From assembly GCA_937877535.1 (NCBI GenBank), contig CALFJF010000066.1:1-31459 (forward strand): 31,459 nt of DNA, given 5' to 3'. The notes beneath the pieces are model-generated. The model was not told the origin of the DNA and did not search any database. It saw nothing but the letters and a program-made list of their open reading frames with translations. This document shows, piece after piece, positions 1-8,070 of this stretch. Both the position numbers and the translations under genes were made by a program. This DNA comes from an uncultured Treponema sp. Lineage in GTDB: Bacteria > Spirochaetota > Spirochaetia > Treponematales > Treponemataceae. Within the stretch, counting starts at the first letter, position 1; every line of letters starts with the position of its first letter.

Positions 1-184
1 CAGTCGCCGTGCCGTATTCGTCAGTGCCGCAGACATACATCGTCTCGTAGCCGCGGCTTCGGCAGAATCGGGCGAATACATCAGCGGAAAGCATCTGAAT
101 CAAGTTTCCGAGATGGGGAATATTGTTTACATACGGCAGAGCCGAAGTGATAAGTCGTTTTTCAGTGAGTGTAATGTTTTTCAT
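1..184 (-). CDS. metG: Methionyl-tRNA synthetase, N-terminal fragment (cut by window edge)
   Basis: This gene encodes the start of class I methionyl-tRNA synthetase, which charges tRNA-Met in the cytoplasm. Only the first 61 codons lie inside the window. They contain the family's N-terminal motif, ALPYVNNIPHLGN, whose HLGN is the HIGH-type ATP-binding signature. A little further on comes CGTDEYGT, the usual CGTDEHGT-type segment. The ATG at 184 fits the family N-terminus, but no Shine-Dalgarno sequence precedes it. Instead a good promoter ends only 7 bases upstream, which suggests a leaderless transcript. The gene is co-directional with the GH57-like gene that ends 69 bases upstream, so it may also receive read-through from the rnf operon. 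The identification is firm despite truncation. Confidence 0.93.
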   Translation of the reverse strand, partial: MKNITLTEKRLITSALPYVNNIPHLGNLIQMLSADVFARFCRSRGYETMYVCGTDEYGTAT

Positions 185-191
185 GCGGAAA

Positions 192-220
192 ATTATAGTG
201 AAAAACGCGCGTTTATACAA
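192..220 (-). promoter_or_regulatory. Promoter for metG
   Basis: On the minus strand there is a -35 element TTGTAT at 220-215, a 17-base spacer and a consensus -10 TATAAT at 197-192. The expected transcription start, about 7 bases beyond the -10, falls at about 185, next to the A of the metG start codon at 184. No ribosome-binding site fits in between. Confidence 0.6.
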
Positions 221-253
221 ATCGACTCAAAAGCGGTTTTTGAAAAAGACCGT

Positions 254-2065
254 TTATTTTCCATGCTTTTTTTTGAGGGCAACAACGGCAAAATTGACGG
301 TTTTTTCAAGTTCGCCCCCCGCGCCGATTTTTACGTGCCAGCAAAGAGAAGCGGAAAGTCCGCCATTTTTATTTTGCAAAAGAACCACGGAACATTTTTC
401 ATTCGGCTCAAAAACGAACGATATGTCAGAAAAACTGTCCGTCAACTGCATTAAAGAAACGTCCAAAAGTTCCACCGCTCGCGCATTTTCGCCGCCAAAA
501 GAATCCCGCTCCCCTTGCAGATACTCTGAGCCATAGACGACTTCGATTCCGTAGCCGCCGTCATCAGAAAAATCCATTCGAGCAAAATCACATTCAACCG
601 TCAAAACGCCTGCCACGTCTAGCGCACATTCGTTTTTCAAAATGACTTGAACCGTAAAGCCATTTCCTTTTGCAACGAATTTTTTTGAAAGGGAAATTTT
701 TTTTTCTGCACTCAAATCGCACGACGAAAAAAGCCGAATCTCGTTTTTTGACGCACTAAAAAATTGCTCTGAAAATCGCCCCGAAAAAACTCCAGAAACG
801 TCCCCGCCCGTTTTGAAGTTGCCGTATTCTGCTTCCGACAAAAATCGACTCACAAAAAGTCCGCGCGATTGCGTTGTGTCAGCGTAATTTCCCGCAGGAT
901 TTTTGATTGGACAAAACTCAAAAATCCGCGCCCCAACTGGAGAAATGCAAGCCGTAAAACGCTCCATTGAACAAACGTATTCGTTTCTGCCGTCGCCGTC
1001 GTAATCGTAAGAAGAAGTCATCGGAGAAAAATCCGAAGTTTCCCGAAGTTCGTTTTCCGCTTCCGACAAAAGTTTCCAAGCCTTTTGGCGCATTCTGCCG
1101 TCGTCGTCAAAAAGGTACGCCTCGCCCGCCTGCGCCGCCCACAAAAATTCCCGCGCATTTTCTCGGCGCGCCTTGTCTCCCCTACTCTGCGACAAAAGCA
1201 TACTCACGTGAAGCATTCGATTGTAGAGGGATTTACTTTCGGGATTTTTGAGCAAAAAATCAAAAAACGTGTTTGAATCAAACTCCGAAGAAATCGCGGA
1301 GGCTAGATAAATCGGGCGGAACTCCTCATCTGTTGAGTACAATAATTCGCGCTGGAGAGGAATCCACGCTCTGTCGCGAAATTCGTTACGAATGACAAAG
1401 AAGAATTTTTCAATCCAAAGAGAATTCAAAAGAAGCGCGAAATCGTCGTCTTTTAGGACAATCGAACAAAAACTGCCGTCCGCGCGAAAAAGCAATTTTT
1501 CAAGAAAATCAACGGGATCCTCCATTGCGTTCGGTTTGATTTCGTCAGAAAAAACCAAGCGAATGGATTTTCCGCGTTCCGTGGCAATGTACGGCACAAA
1601 CGTGCTTTTTCCCGAAAGCAGCGAACCGTCAAGAAGCGCGTACTCAAAACCGCAATTTTGCAAAGTTGGCACGAGCGAGTTTTCAAATGCAGAGGCAAAA
1701 AGAAACGCTCCGCGCGGTCTTTTTCCAAAAAGTCGGCGGATTTCCGTGGTGAGTAATTCAATTTGCCCGCTTCTGTCAACAGGAAAAATCGCAGGAAGAA
1801 TCGGATTGTAAAACGCGCCGCCCAAAATCTCAATCTGGGAGCGAGAAACGAGTTTTTCCAAGACTTTTATAAATTCAGGATGTTTTTTTTCAAGCCACAG
1901 AAGAATTGTTCCAGGAATCGAAATGGCAGCCTTGTTATTTGGGTGTTTATACAAAAAAGTCGCAATAAAACGCCACGAATTCTGATACCGTTCCTCCAGA
2001 TGTTCCTCTGAATCAAGGAGTGGCAAGCGAAATGAGAATATGACGGAAATGCCAAGTTTTTTCAT
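254..2065 (-). CDS. GH57-fold / 4-alpha-glucanotransferase-like protein, catalytic residues missing
   Basis: The 603-residue protein aligns in my reading along its whole length with GH57 4-alpha-glucanotransferases of the Thermococcus litoralis type: a GH57 domain (about residues 1-270), then DUF1925-like and DUF1926-like beta regions (about 270-603). Family landmarks are visible, such as EILGGAFYNPIL at 79-90 and DYDGDGRNEYV near 355, matching the family's DVDFDGRAEI. The catalytic signatures are altered. The HNHQP histidine site reads FSFRLP (10-15), the FYEP glutamate is Asn87, and the nucleophile motif WLTERVW reads FLFASAF (121-127), putting Ala124 at the nucleophile position. A KDD cluster may preserve the acid/base aspartate. 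It is therefore probably not an active transferase; a carbohydrate-binding or scaffold role is only a guess. It follows rnfB by 15 bases. Confidence 0.72.
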   Translation of the reverse strand: MKKLGISVIFSFRLPLLDSEEHLEERYQNSWRFIATFLYKHPNNKAAISIPGTILLWLEKKHPEFIKVLEKLVSRSQIEILGGAFYNPILPAIFPVDRSGQIELLTTEIRRLFGKRPRGAFLFASAFENSLVPTLQNCGFEYALLDGSLLSGKSTFVPYIATERGKSIRLVFSDEIKPNAMEDPVDFLEKLLFRADGSFCSIVLKDDDFALLLNSLWIEKFFFVIRNEFRDRAWIPLQRELLYSTDEEFRPIYLASAISSEFDSNTFFDFLLKNPESKSLYNRMLHVSMLLSQSRGDKARRENAREFLWAAQAGEAYLFDDDGRMRQKAWKLLSEAENELRETSDFSPMTSSYDYDGDGRNEYVCSMERFTACISPVGARIFEFCPIKNPAGNYADTTQSRGLFVSRFLSEAEYGNFKTGGDVSGVFSGRFSEQFFSASKNEIRLFSSCDLSAEKKISLSKKFVAKGNGFTVQVILKNECALDVAGVLTVECDFARMDFSDDGGYGIEVVYGSEYLQGERDSFGGENARAVELLDVSLMQLTDSFSDISFVFEPNEKCSVVLLQNKNGGLSASLCWHVKIGAGGELEKTVNFAVVALKKKHGK

Positions 2066-2080
2066 GGAAAGACAGACCTT

Positions 2081-2608
2081 TTAGCCTGAAATGATTTTAT
2101 AGCAAGAATCCCAAAAACGAAAGAGTTTATTTTCCGTCTGAGGCATTTCTGGAACGAGCGACACGAGATTTATAGGACACGAACCAATGCAAAGCGCGCA
2201 ACCGTCGCAACTTTCCGTAACCGTGGCAACGCCGTCGCGCACAACGATTGCTTTTTGAGGGCAAGCGCGGGCGCAGTCGCCAAAACCAATGCAAGATGTA
2301 AATCCGTCAGAGCCAACTGGCGTGCCGTAAATAGAATGAAAAAGTGCGCAATTTTTTTCGCCCGTCCAACTAAAATCAAGCGGAGAAGCAACGGCATCGA
2401 TTCGCGCGAAGCGTCCAGCGTGAGGCTCAGCTCTGTTTTTTTTCTCGATGAGCGCATCTTCTCCGTCAACGAATTCTTCAACGGAAAAAAGTTCGTCAAC
2501 GCTGTCGTAGCGCAGGCTCAACGCGGGGACAAAAAACGCAAAGAAAAAGAAAAGCAAAAGCGAACTCGACAACACAAACAAAAAAAGAAAAACAAACGAC
2601 AAAACCAT
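2081..2608 (-). CDS. rnfB: RnfB-like ferredoxin-type subunit, reduced cluster set
   Basis: This 175-residue protein resembles RnfB, the membrane-anchored iron-sulfur subunit of the Rnf ferredoxin:NAD+ oxidoreductase. It has an N-terminal membrane helix (about residues 2-30), a linker, and a ferredoxin region. The second cluster motif is complete: Cys134, Cys137, Cys140 and Cys144-Pro. The first, CIGFGDCARACP (106-117), has only three cysteines, because the family's leading Cys (as in ACxYGC) is replaced by Gly. The N-terminal CGxCG...C motif of ordinary RnfB is absent from the linker. The ATG at 2608 is chosen over an upstream in-frame TTG at 2620 because GGAGG lies just before it. It ends the run of rnf genes, 15 bases before the GH57-like gene. 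Confidence 0.78.
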   Translation of the reverse strand: MVLSFVFLFLFVLSSSLLLFFFFAFFVPALSLRYDSVDELFSVEEFVDGEDALIEKKNRAEPHAGRFARIDAVASPLDFSWTGEKNCALFHSIYGTPVGSDGFTSCIGFGDCARACPQKAIVVRDGVATVTESCDGCALCIGSCPINLVSLVPEMPQTENKLFRFWDSCYKIISG

Positions 2609-2628
2609 TTTTTCCTCCAAACGTCAAA

Positions 2629-3180
2629 TCAAAGAGCGGAAAAATAACTGGCGTTTACGCCACAAATCGCAAGCATTACAACCGCAAGACTTAATATCAA
2701 AACTGGATAAACTTTGATTCCCGTAGGGTCAGAATAAAATGCTGCTCTGTCGCGAATGGCATGAAAAAGAAGCAAAAACAAATAAAACGAGCAAACGCAC
2801 GTACACGCAATAACAACGGCGTGAGCGACGGAAATCGATTCTCCGAGCGAAAGAATCACGCTCAAAAGCGTTACGGAAAATTCTGCGGGAGATTTTTTTA
2901 TTCCAACGTCCAAAAAAATCTCAATGAGAATTGTCAAAAACAAAAAGACGAACGTTGCCACAAACGGATAGAGTTCAAAAAGGTGCGAAGGCGATAAAAT
3001 CCAGCGGACGCAAAGAAACGAAATTGCCGACGACGCACTCGCAATGGAAAGTGCTTTTATGCAAGACAAAATGGCAACGGAAAAATCGTGCCGTGCTGAA
3101 ACGGTGCGACTAATTCCAATTCCGTAAAAAAGAATCACCGAGGCAGAAGCCAAATAGTAAACGATTGACGAAAGGAGCAT
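2629..3180 (-). CDS. rnfA: RnfA-like integral membrane subunit
   Basis: The 183-residue, six-helix protein has the length and late motifs of RnfA/NqrE: LGESISVAHAVVIA (112-125), corresponding to the family's ESVSFGYALV, and the LLFHAIRDR segment (137-145) matching FAGIRERL. In structurally studied Rnf and NQR complexes this subunit shares a membrane [2Fe-2S] cluster through one Cys near residue 25 and one near 113. Here the equivalents read FYGIGIS (Gly22) and the stretch 90-105, which has no Cys; no cysteine occurs before residue 40 or between 58 and 125. The ATG at 3180 is preferred over a TTG at 3192 because GAGGA precedes it. It follows rnfE by 12 bases. Confidence 0.78.
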   Translation of the reverse strand: MLLSSIVYYLASASVILFYGIGISRTVSARHDFSVAILSCIKALSIASASSAISFLCVRWILSPSHLFELYPFVATFVFLFLTILIEIFLDVGIKKSPAEFSVTLLSVILSLGESISVAHAVVIACTCVCSFYLFLLLFHAIRDRAAFYSDPTGIKVYPVLILSLAVVMLAICGVNASYFSAL

Positions 3181-3192
3181 TTTTTTCCTCAA

Positions 3193-3831
3193 TTATTTTT
3201 CATTTTCACTGTTTTTGCGGGCACTTTTTGCATTTCGCACAATCGCGAATTTTTTTCTCACAAAAACAAACGCGCTTAGAGCAACAGCAATCAGCGCAAA
3301 GTTTCCTGGCATTGTGGCAAAAAACACACCACCTCGCCCAAAAACGGCAAATGGCAAATGAAAAACGATAATTTTTCCCATACCTGGAAAAGATACTGTT
3401 CCGTATCCAACGACTTCTCGAATCAAAAAATACAAAAGAGCCGCAGCCGTAATCTGAATGCTTTTTTGCATTGAATCCATAAGATGAACGAACAATTTTT
3501 CCTCTCGCTTTTCAAAGAAAAAATCGATTGCCACCGTGGAAAGCGCGGGAAGATACAGACAAAAACCAAGCGTAAGCGCGATTATGGGGCAGAACGCGAT
3601 TAAAAATTGCTTGTACAAAACGGTCAAAAAAATCAAAGAAAGCACAAGCAAAACGTTTCTAACGCTTTTTAAGCCGAGCGCGTTTATGCCGTGAAAACAA
3701 AGCGTAACCGCTGCCATTTGCACGTTAAAAAGCAAAAGGATTACGATTGCAAACGAAAGCCTACCGGGAACGGGAATCAAAAGCGAAAGAGCCGCCGCAA
3801 TAAAAAAATAAACGCGATTTTTGTCAGTCAT
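3193..3831 (-). CDS. rnfE: RnfE-like integral membrane subunit
   Basis: This 212-residue hydrophobic protein matches RnfE/NqrD, the partner of RnfA in the membrane core. The recognisable segment is MDSMQKSIQ followed by YFLIREVVGYGT (134-145), corresponding to the family's GAIREILGFGS. The conserved cysteine near residue 25 (in GLCPLLAV) is absent, with no Cys before residue 45. The second one (in the family's NCIILGRAEAF) aligns with LPALSTV and is also lost, nearest equivalent Thr99. The ATG at 3831 follows AGGGAG and overlaps the end of rnfG by 8 bases, so the two are probably translationally coupled. A longer in-frame start at 3888 lies inside rnfG and is not preferred. Confidence 0.77.
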   Translation of the reverse strand: MTDKNRVYFFIAAALSLLIPVPGRLSFAIVILLLFNVQMAAVTLCFHGINALGLKSVRNVLLVLSLIFLTVLYKQFLIAFCPIIALTLGFCLYLPALSTVAIDFFFEKREEKLFVHLMDSMQKSIQITAAALLYFLIREVVGYGTVSFPGMGKIIVFHLPFAVFGRGGVFFATMPGNFALIAVALSAFVFVRKKFAIVRNAKSARKNSENEK

Positions 3832-4336
3832 TTTTTTCTCCCTTTGTCGCGCTTTTTTCGCTGAAAAAATCAGTTTGAGAAATAACAACGCGCGGAAGCA
3901 ATTTTTCCCAATAACTCAAAATTCCTTTTGAAATTCGCTCATCGAGAACCGTTTCCGCGTTTCCAAGGTCGAGCGCGTAGCCTGCAAAAGACGCTTTTTC
4001 ATCGCCTTCAAAAATCACAAAAACGGCAGGAACGGGGCCTGAAAGAGAGGGAATGCGAACGATTGCCGCACACGCTTTTTTTGAATCGGATTTTGAATCA
4101 GAAAGCGCGTAAAAAGCTGACGATGTTGAAAGAGTGCCGTCAATTTCAAAAAAATCGCGAACAAGAAAACGCCCTTGCCATTTTTTGTCAAGAACGGTTT
4201 GAACGTCAGACACAAAAGACGATTTCCATGTTTCGTGCGAAAAAACCGAGAAAATCGCAAGAATGCCCGCCATAAAAAGCACAATTCCCAAAAAGAGCGC
4301 GTAAGAACGGAGGTTTTTCTTTGCTAAATCATCCAT
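3824..4336 (-). CDS. rnfG: RnfG-position protein without flavin-attachment motif
   Basis: The 170-residue protein has one N-terminal membrane helix (about 11-33) and a soluble, presumably periplasmic domain, as in RnfG. It sits between rnfD and rnfE, the usual place for rnfG. In ordinary RnfG a threonine in an SGAT-type motif carries covalently attached FMN. No such motif is present: the C-terminal part reads AGYALDLGNAETVLDERISK where the motif would be expected. The assignment therefore rests mainly on size, topology and position. Start ATG at 4336, 22 bases after rnfD, has only a weak upstream GGA. Confidence 0.55.
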   Translation of the reverse strand: MDDLAKKNLRSYALFLGIVLFMAGILAIFSVFSHETWKSSFVSDVQTVLDKKWQGRFLVRDFFEIDGTLSTSSAFYALSDSKSDSKKACAAIVRIPSLSGPVPAVFVIFEGDEKASFAGYALDLGNAETVLDERISKGILSYWEKLLPRVVISQTDFFSEKSATKGEKND

Positions 4337-4358
4337 ACGTTTTTATCCAAAAATCAAG

Positions 4359-5423
4359 TTAAACGGAGCGAGAAGAGACGTTTTCCGCTCCGTAAAAATT
4401 TCCAAAGCGATTTTCGACCGCCTGAATGAGCGGAGAAAATACGTTCAAAATCAAAATCACAAAAATAAATCCCACGGCACTCATTCCAAACCCCAAAAAC
4501 GCGGCTTCCAAAAGTCCCGCAAGAAATCCGTAACACACTTTTCCGCGTTTTGTAAGCGGAACCGTTCCGTGCCATTGCAAAAGAAACGTTGTGCCAAACA
4601 AAAATCCGCCCGTAAAAATCGCAAGCAAAATGTCGCCCGTGCCAAAGCTTTCTCCCACAAAAAGAGGCAAGACGAATCGCGCAAAAAATACGTAAACGAC
4701 CGTGGAAACGACGGGAACGATTTTTCCTGCCGTTCCAACAGAAAAAATCACCGCCGAAGCAAAAAGCGTAAGCACGTTAAAGCGAAACGCAGGAATCGGA
4801 GAAGAAGAATCCCAAAGAAGCGAAATATATCCCGCTGGAATCGAAACTCCAAGGTGAGAAAAAATCTTTTCGTTCAAAAATGCCGTAATTCGCGCGTCGG
4901 AAGAAAGAAGCGGAATTGTGCCGTCATTTATGAGCGAAAGCGACGGATTTTTCATTGAAAGGATTTTTTGAGAAATCGGATTTTCTGGAAAATAGCCAAA
5001 TCCCAAAAGCCACGCCACCGCAACCGCGATTGCAACTGGGTTTGCCCAGGAATTTGCAAATCCGCCCAAAACCGCGCGGTTCAAAAACATTGCCGCAAAA
5101 ACAACAAAAAACGCCATTGTTGGCGGATACAACGACGGCAAAAAAAGCGCGGAAACAAGTCCACGAAAAATCGAACTCGTCCAAAAAAACGGGTCTCGAA
5201 TCATTTTTTCGCCGTCAAAAAAGTCCGCAAGAACGCTCGCAAAAATCGAAACGGCAATAAGATTCAACGACGCAAAACTTTTTGTAAACGCAAGAAGAAA
5301 AATATGCGGAAGCAAAACAAAAATCAAAAGGAACGCTTCGCTACGAACGCTCGGCACAAAATACAAAAATGGAACTGGAGAAGCACGTCGAAAATTCATG
5401 GACGCGCTAGAGTTCTTGCTCAT
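4359..5423 (-). CDS. rnfD: RnfD-like integral membrane subunit
   Basis: This 354-residue polytopic protein is recognisable as RnfD/NqrB from ADFFDGEKMIRDP (66-78) and VLGGFANSWANPVAIA (118-133), the latter matching the family's GGLGYNPFNPA segment, and from the number of membrane helices. Family members carry covalent FMN on a threonine in an SGAT-like motif in the loop after the mid-protein helices. Here that loop contains NDGTIPL (166-172), with a Thr but no SGA; the following GSIGE-type segment is also not seen. The ATG at 5423 is chosen because GGAGGAG lies 6-7 bases upstream. It overlaps the end of rnfC by 17 bases. In-frame starts at 5441 and 5399 are possible. Confidence 0.75.
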   Translation of the reverse strand: MSKNSSASMNFRRASPVPFLYFVPSVRSEAFLLIFVLLPHIFLLAFTKSFASLNLIAVSIFASVLADFFDGEKMIRDPFFWTSSIFRGLVSALFLPSLYPPTMAFFVVFAAMFLNRAVLGGFANSWANPVAIAVAVAWLLGFGYFPENPISQKILSMKNPSLSLINDGTIPLLSSDARITAFLNEKIFSHLGVSIPAGYISLLWDSSSPIPAFRFNVLTLFASAVIFSVGTAGKIVPVVSTVVYVFFARFVLPLFVGESFGTGDILLAIFTGGFLFGTTFLLQWHGTVPLTKRGKVCYGFLAGLLEAAFLGFGMSAVGFIFVILILNVFSPLIQAVENRFGNFYGAENVSSRSV

Positions 5424-6762
5424 TGTTTTCTCCTCCAACAAAACGCGCGATTGAAATCATCTCGGAAAGCGAAAGCCGCGCAGGACACGACATATTGCAC
5501 AGAGAGCACCCGATACATTTTTTTGCGTCCAAAAGGATTTTTTGCGATTCTTTTGAAAGCCGAAAAGCGTCCGATTGCGCATTTTTATACACGCGATATA
5601 TATTTCCAGGCCAAAGCCCTACAGGACACACGTTTCTGCACTCCCCGCATCGTATGCACGCAGAGATTTTTGCAACTTTGGCTTCTTGCTCGTTTTCCGA
5701 GAAAAACGAAACTGACTTAAAGAGTTTTGAAACGGGAACATCAAGGGAACTAACGCTCGTTCCCAAAATTGAACCGTTTACAACGATTTTTGAAACGTTC
5801 TTTTTGAATCCGCCGAACTGCTCTGAAAGTTCAAGAAGAGTCGTGCCGATTTTTACGCGAAGAATGGCAGAAGAGCGAAGTGCGCCGCCGTTTACGTGAA
5901 CAAAGCGCGAAAGCACGGGAATCGAAAGCGCAACCGCCTCATAAACCGAAAGCGCACACGGAGCATCAACAAAAAGATTTGCGCGGCTTTTCAAAAGATT
6001 TTTCAAAAGCGCAGGATACGCATTTTTTGCCGCGCGAATTACATCGTTTTGAGTTCCGCACGGATATTTTCGCGCATCAATGCCAACGGGAAGAACGTTT
6101 CCCTCGTCCCACGCGCCGCGTTCAGATTCCTTGAAAATCCGCCTTGAAATCGCACTCGATTTATCATACGCAAGCACAATGGCAGAAGGCGAAATGAGGC
6201 GCGAAATCATTTTGATTCCAGAAAAAAGTCGCCCCGTAAAATGCTCAGAAATAAAAGATTCAACGCAACGCGAAGGGTCATCGTCAAAAAAACGAACAAA
6301 AAGAACTCCACCCTCTTTTTTTTGCTCGCCAAAAATCTGTGGAAAAAGCGTTTCGCACGAAGAAAACGTGTTTACAACGCCCGCTTCTCGAATTCGCTCT
6401 GCAATTTCTTCGTTGCTTAGTCGCTCCCACGTTTTTTCTTCGTCCAATTTTCCCGTAAAAGAAAAATGCCCGCCTGTTTTTACACAAACGATTTCGCCAG
6501 GCTTTCCGTTTCCGTAGCGACCGCGCACAATCGACTCAACAACACCAGGAACAGACGAACGCACAACGCAAAAGGGAGAACGCGCAAGAACGCTCCCCTC
6601 CTCAACCGCCTCTCCGACGGACACGCACAGTTCTATCTTTTTTTGTGCGTTTTTTGCATTTTCTTCAAAAATCGGAATTCGAGCAATTCTTGGAAGGAAT
6701 CCCCACGCCGCCGAGGAAAAATCCCCTTTATCCTCACAAACAAACCTACCAGTCGAAACCAT
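5407..6762 (-). CDS. rnfC: RnfC-like iron-sulfur subunit with degenerate FMN/NADH motif
   Basis: RnfC is the peripheral subunit that in the known complex binds NADH and FMN and holds two [4Fe-4S] clusters. This 451-residue protein keeps both cluster motifs near its C-terminus, CIRCGECRNVCPVGLWP and CIGCSLCNMSCP, and the N-terminal biotinyl-lipoyl-like barrel (VSVGEAVEEGSVLA). The glycine-rich nucleotide loop is degenerate: where the family has AGIVGLGGAGFPT, this protein reads AGVVNTFSSCETLFP (about 127-141). It is therefore doubtful that it binds FMN or NADH. The ATG at 6762 is preferred to a TTG at 6774; GAGG and GGGTGG lie upstream, so the start is ambiguous by four codons. It follows the upstream membrane-protein gene by only a few bases. 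Confidence 0.82.
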   Translation of the reverse strand: MVSTGRFVCEDKGDFSSAAWGFLPRIARIPIFEENAKNAQKKIELCVSVGEAVEEGSVLARSPFCVVRSSVPGVVESIVRGRYGNGKPGEIVCVKTGGHFSFTGKLDEEKTWERLSNEEIAERIREAGVVNTFSSCETLFPQIFGEQKKEGGVLFVRFFDDDPSRCVESFISEHFTGRLFSGIKMISRLISPSAIVLAYDKSSAISRRIFKESERGAWDEGNVLPVGIDARKYPCGTQNDVIRAAKNAYPALLKNLLKSRANLFVDAPCALSVYEAVALSIPVLSRFVHVNGGALRSSAILRVKIGTTLLELSEQFGGFKKNVSKIVVNGSILGTSVSSLDVPVSKLFKSVSFFSENEQEAKVAKISACIRCGECRNVCPVGLWPGNIYRVYKNAQSDAFRLSKESQKILLDAKKCIGCSLCNMSCPARLSLSEMISIARFVGGENNEQEL

Positions 6763-6777
6763 GCGACCACCCAAACC

Positions 6778-8067
6778 TCAAACGTTCAGAAACTTCTGTT
6801 TCAAAACAGTTTTTTTATCATACAGCAGAGCCGCAAGTGGAATCAACAATACAAGCGCAAAAATCCAACGCAACGATTTTTGAGAAGTCCGAGAATAGCC
6901 AAATTCCGCATTCTCCCCTTGCGACTTAATGAGAAAAACAACATCGTGTTCGTCGTTTTCGTTTTCAAAAACGGAAGAAACGAATTGTTCGTCAAAAACA
7001 AGCATTCTTTTTTCATTTGGAACGATTTTTCCGTCGATTTCCTCGTAATCTGTAATGTAAATTTCGCTTCCAAAATCAGGAATTGGGATTTTTTCTCCAA
7101 GCCGAATATATTTTCTCGCCTCATTTTTCCATTGAGCGCGCGCTTTTTCAAAACGATTTTGCTCCCAATCCAAAACCGACGGAAGCGCACCCGTTTTTTG
7201 AGAATTCGGAGAGGGAATCCAGCGCGAGGGAATGGACGCGGGATTTTTTTCTAAATCAATATGCGAAAAAACAAAAATCGAAAGAGCGCAAAAGATGAGC
7301 GTTTTTAGAACTTTGAAATTGAGCGAAAAATCAAAACGAAGCGGGAAAAACGCAAAAAAATCAAAGAAAAACTCCGAAGAAAAAAAGACAAAAATTGCCA
7401 AAATTGATGCAAAAATGAAAAAAATCGAGTCGAGTGGCGAAAAAAACAAAATCAAAATTGCGGGCAAAAAAATCGCAAAAACAAAAAGGCGATTTTCATT
7501 TTTGCAAAAACATAAAAACGAAAAAATCGACGCAACGCACGAAAAAGAAAGAACGGACGACGGTCTCAAAAACGAAAGGAGAGCAAAAAAAACGCACCCA
7601 AACGCGCAAAAACGAAATCTCAAAACGAGAATCGAAAAAAGTGCGCAAAAAAAAGGAAGAAAAACGAGCATTTTTGGAACGATGTTGGGGATTTTGTGCG
7701 ACGCGACAAAGCCTTTTTCGTTTAACGACAAAACCGCGGACGAAAGAAACGCGCTTTCGCTTTCTGGAATAAAAAACAAAGCCGTTTTTTCGTCCAAATC
7801 TCTAAAAAACGGGGCAAAAAATCCGTCATTTCTAAAAACCGCGTTTGCAATTTTGTTTTCTTCCAAAATCGAGCGGATTTCTGTTTCGTTCAAGTCTTCG
7901 TTTTTGCTTTTTTCGATAAAAAGAATTTTCCACCCGTTCCAAAGACTCGATTCCGCCTTTTCTCCGCTTTCGGCGAGCGAAAACAAAACGGCAAAAAAAA
8001 CGAATGCAAGAAAAAAAGGAACAAAAGAGAAAAAAAACACTCGAAAGTGAACATGCGAAAAAGACAT
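6778..8067 (-). CDS. Polytopic membrane protein of unknown function in rnf operon
   Basis: I do not recognise this 429-residue protein. It has an N-terminal membrane helix (about 9-32), a soluble loop of about 95 residues, a block of six or so very hydrophobic helices rich in Phe (about 130-270), a second soluble region (about 275-400) with many acidic and basic residues, and a C-terminal helix (about 402-420) followed by a short basic tail. It starts 3 bases after the stop codon of the PAP2-like gene and ends just before rnfC, so it is part of the same transcript. Its fixed position suggests a role with the Rnf-like complex, but nothing in the sequence gives a reaction. Confidence 0.75.
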   Translation of the reverse strand: MSFSHVHFRVFFFSFVPFFLAFVFFAVLFSLAESGEKAESSLWNGWKILFIEKSKNEDLNETEIRSILEENKIANAVFRNDGFFAPFFRDLDEKTALFFIPESESAFLSSAVLSLNEKGFVASHKIPNIVPKMLVFLPFFCALFSILVLRFRFCAFGCVFFALLSFLRPSSVLSFSCVASIFSFLCFCKNENRLFVFAIFLPAILILFFSPLDSIFFIFASILAIFVFFSSEFFFDFFAFFPLRFDFSLNFKVLKTLIFCALSIFVFSHIDLEKNPASIPSRWIPSPNSQKTGALPSVLDWEQNRFEKARAQWKNEARKYIRLGEKIPIPDFGSEIYITDYEEIDGKIVPNEKRMLVFDEQFVSSVFENENDEHDVVFLIKSQGENAEFGYSRTSQKSLRWIFALVLLIPLAALLYDKKTVLKQKFLNV

Positions 8068-8070
8068 TTT

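Noticed and set aside
4968..5720. 250-codon plus-strand frame opposite rnfC and rnfD
   Set aside because: It crosses two well-supported genes on the other strand and encodes a Lys/Arg/Asn-rich sequence without motifs.
7232..8050. 272-codon open frame on the plus strand opposite the membrane-protein gene
   Set aside because: Its product is almost entirely Lys, Lys-Lys and Arg runs, the mirror image of a Phe-rich membrane protein. There is no ribosome-binding site and no family resemblance.
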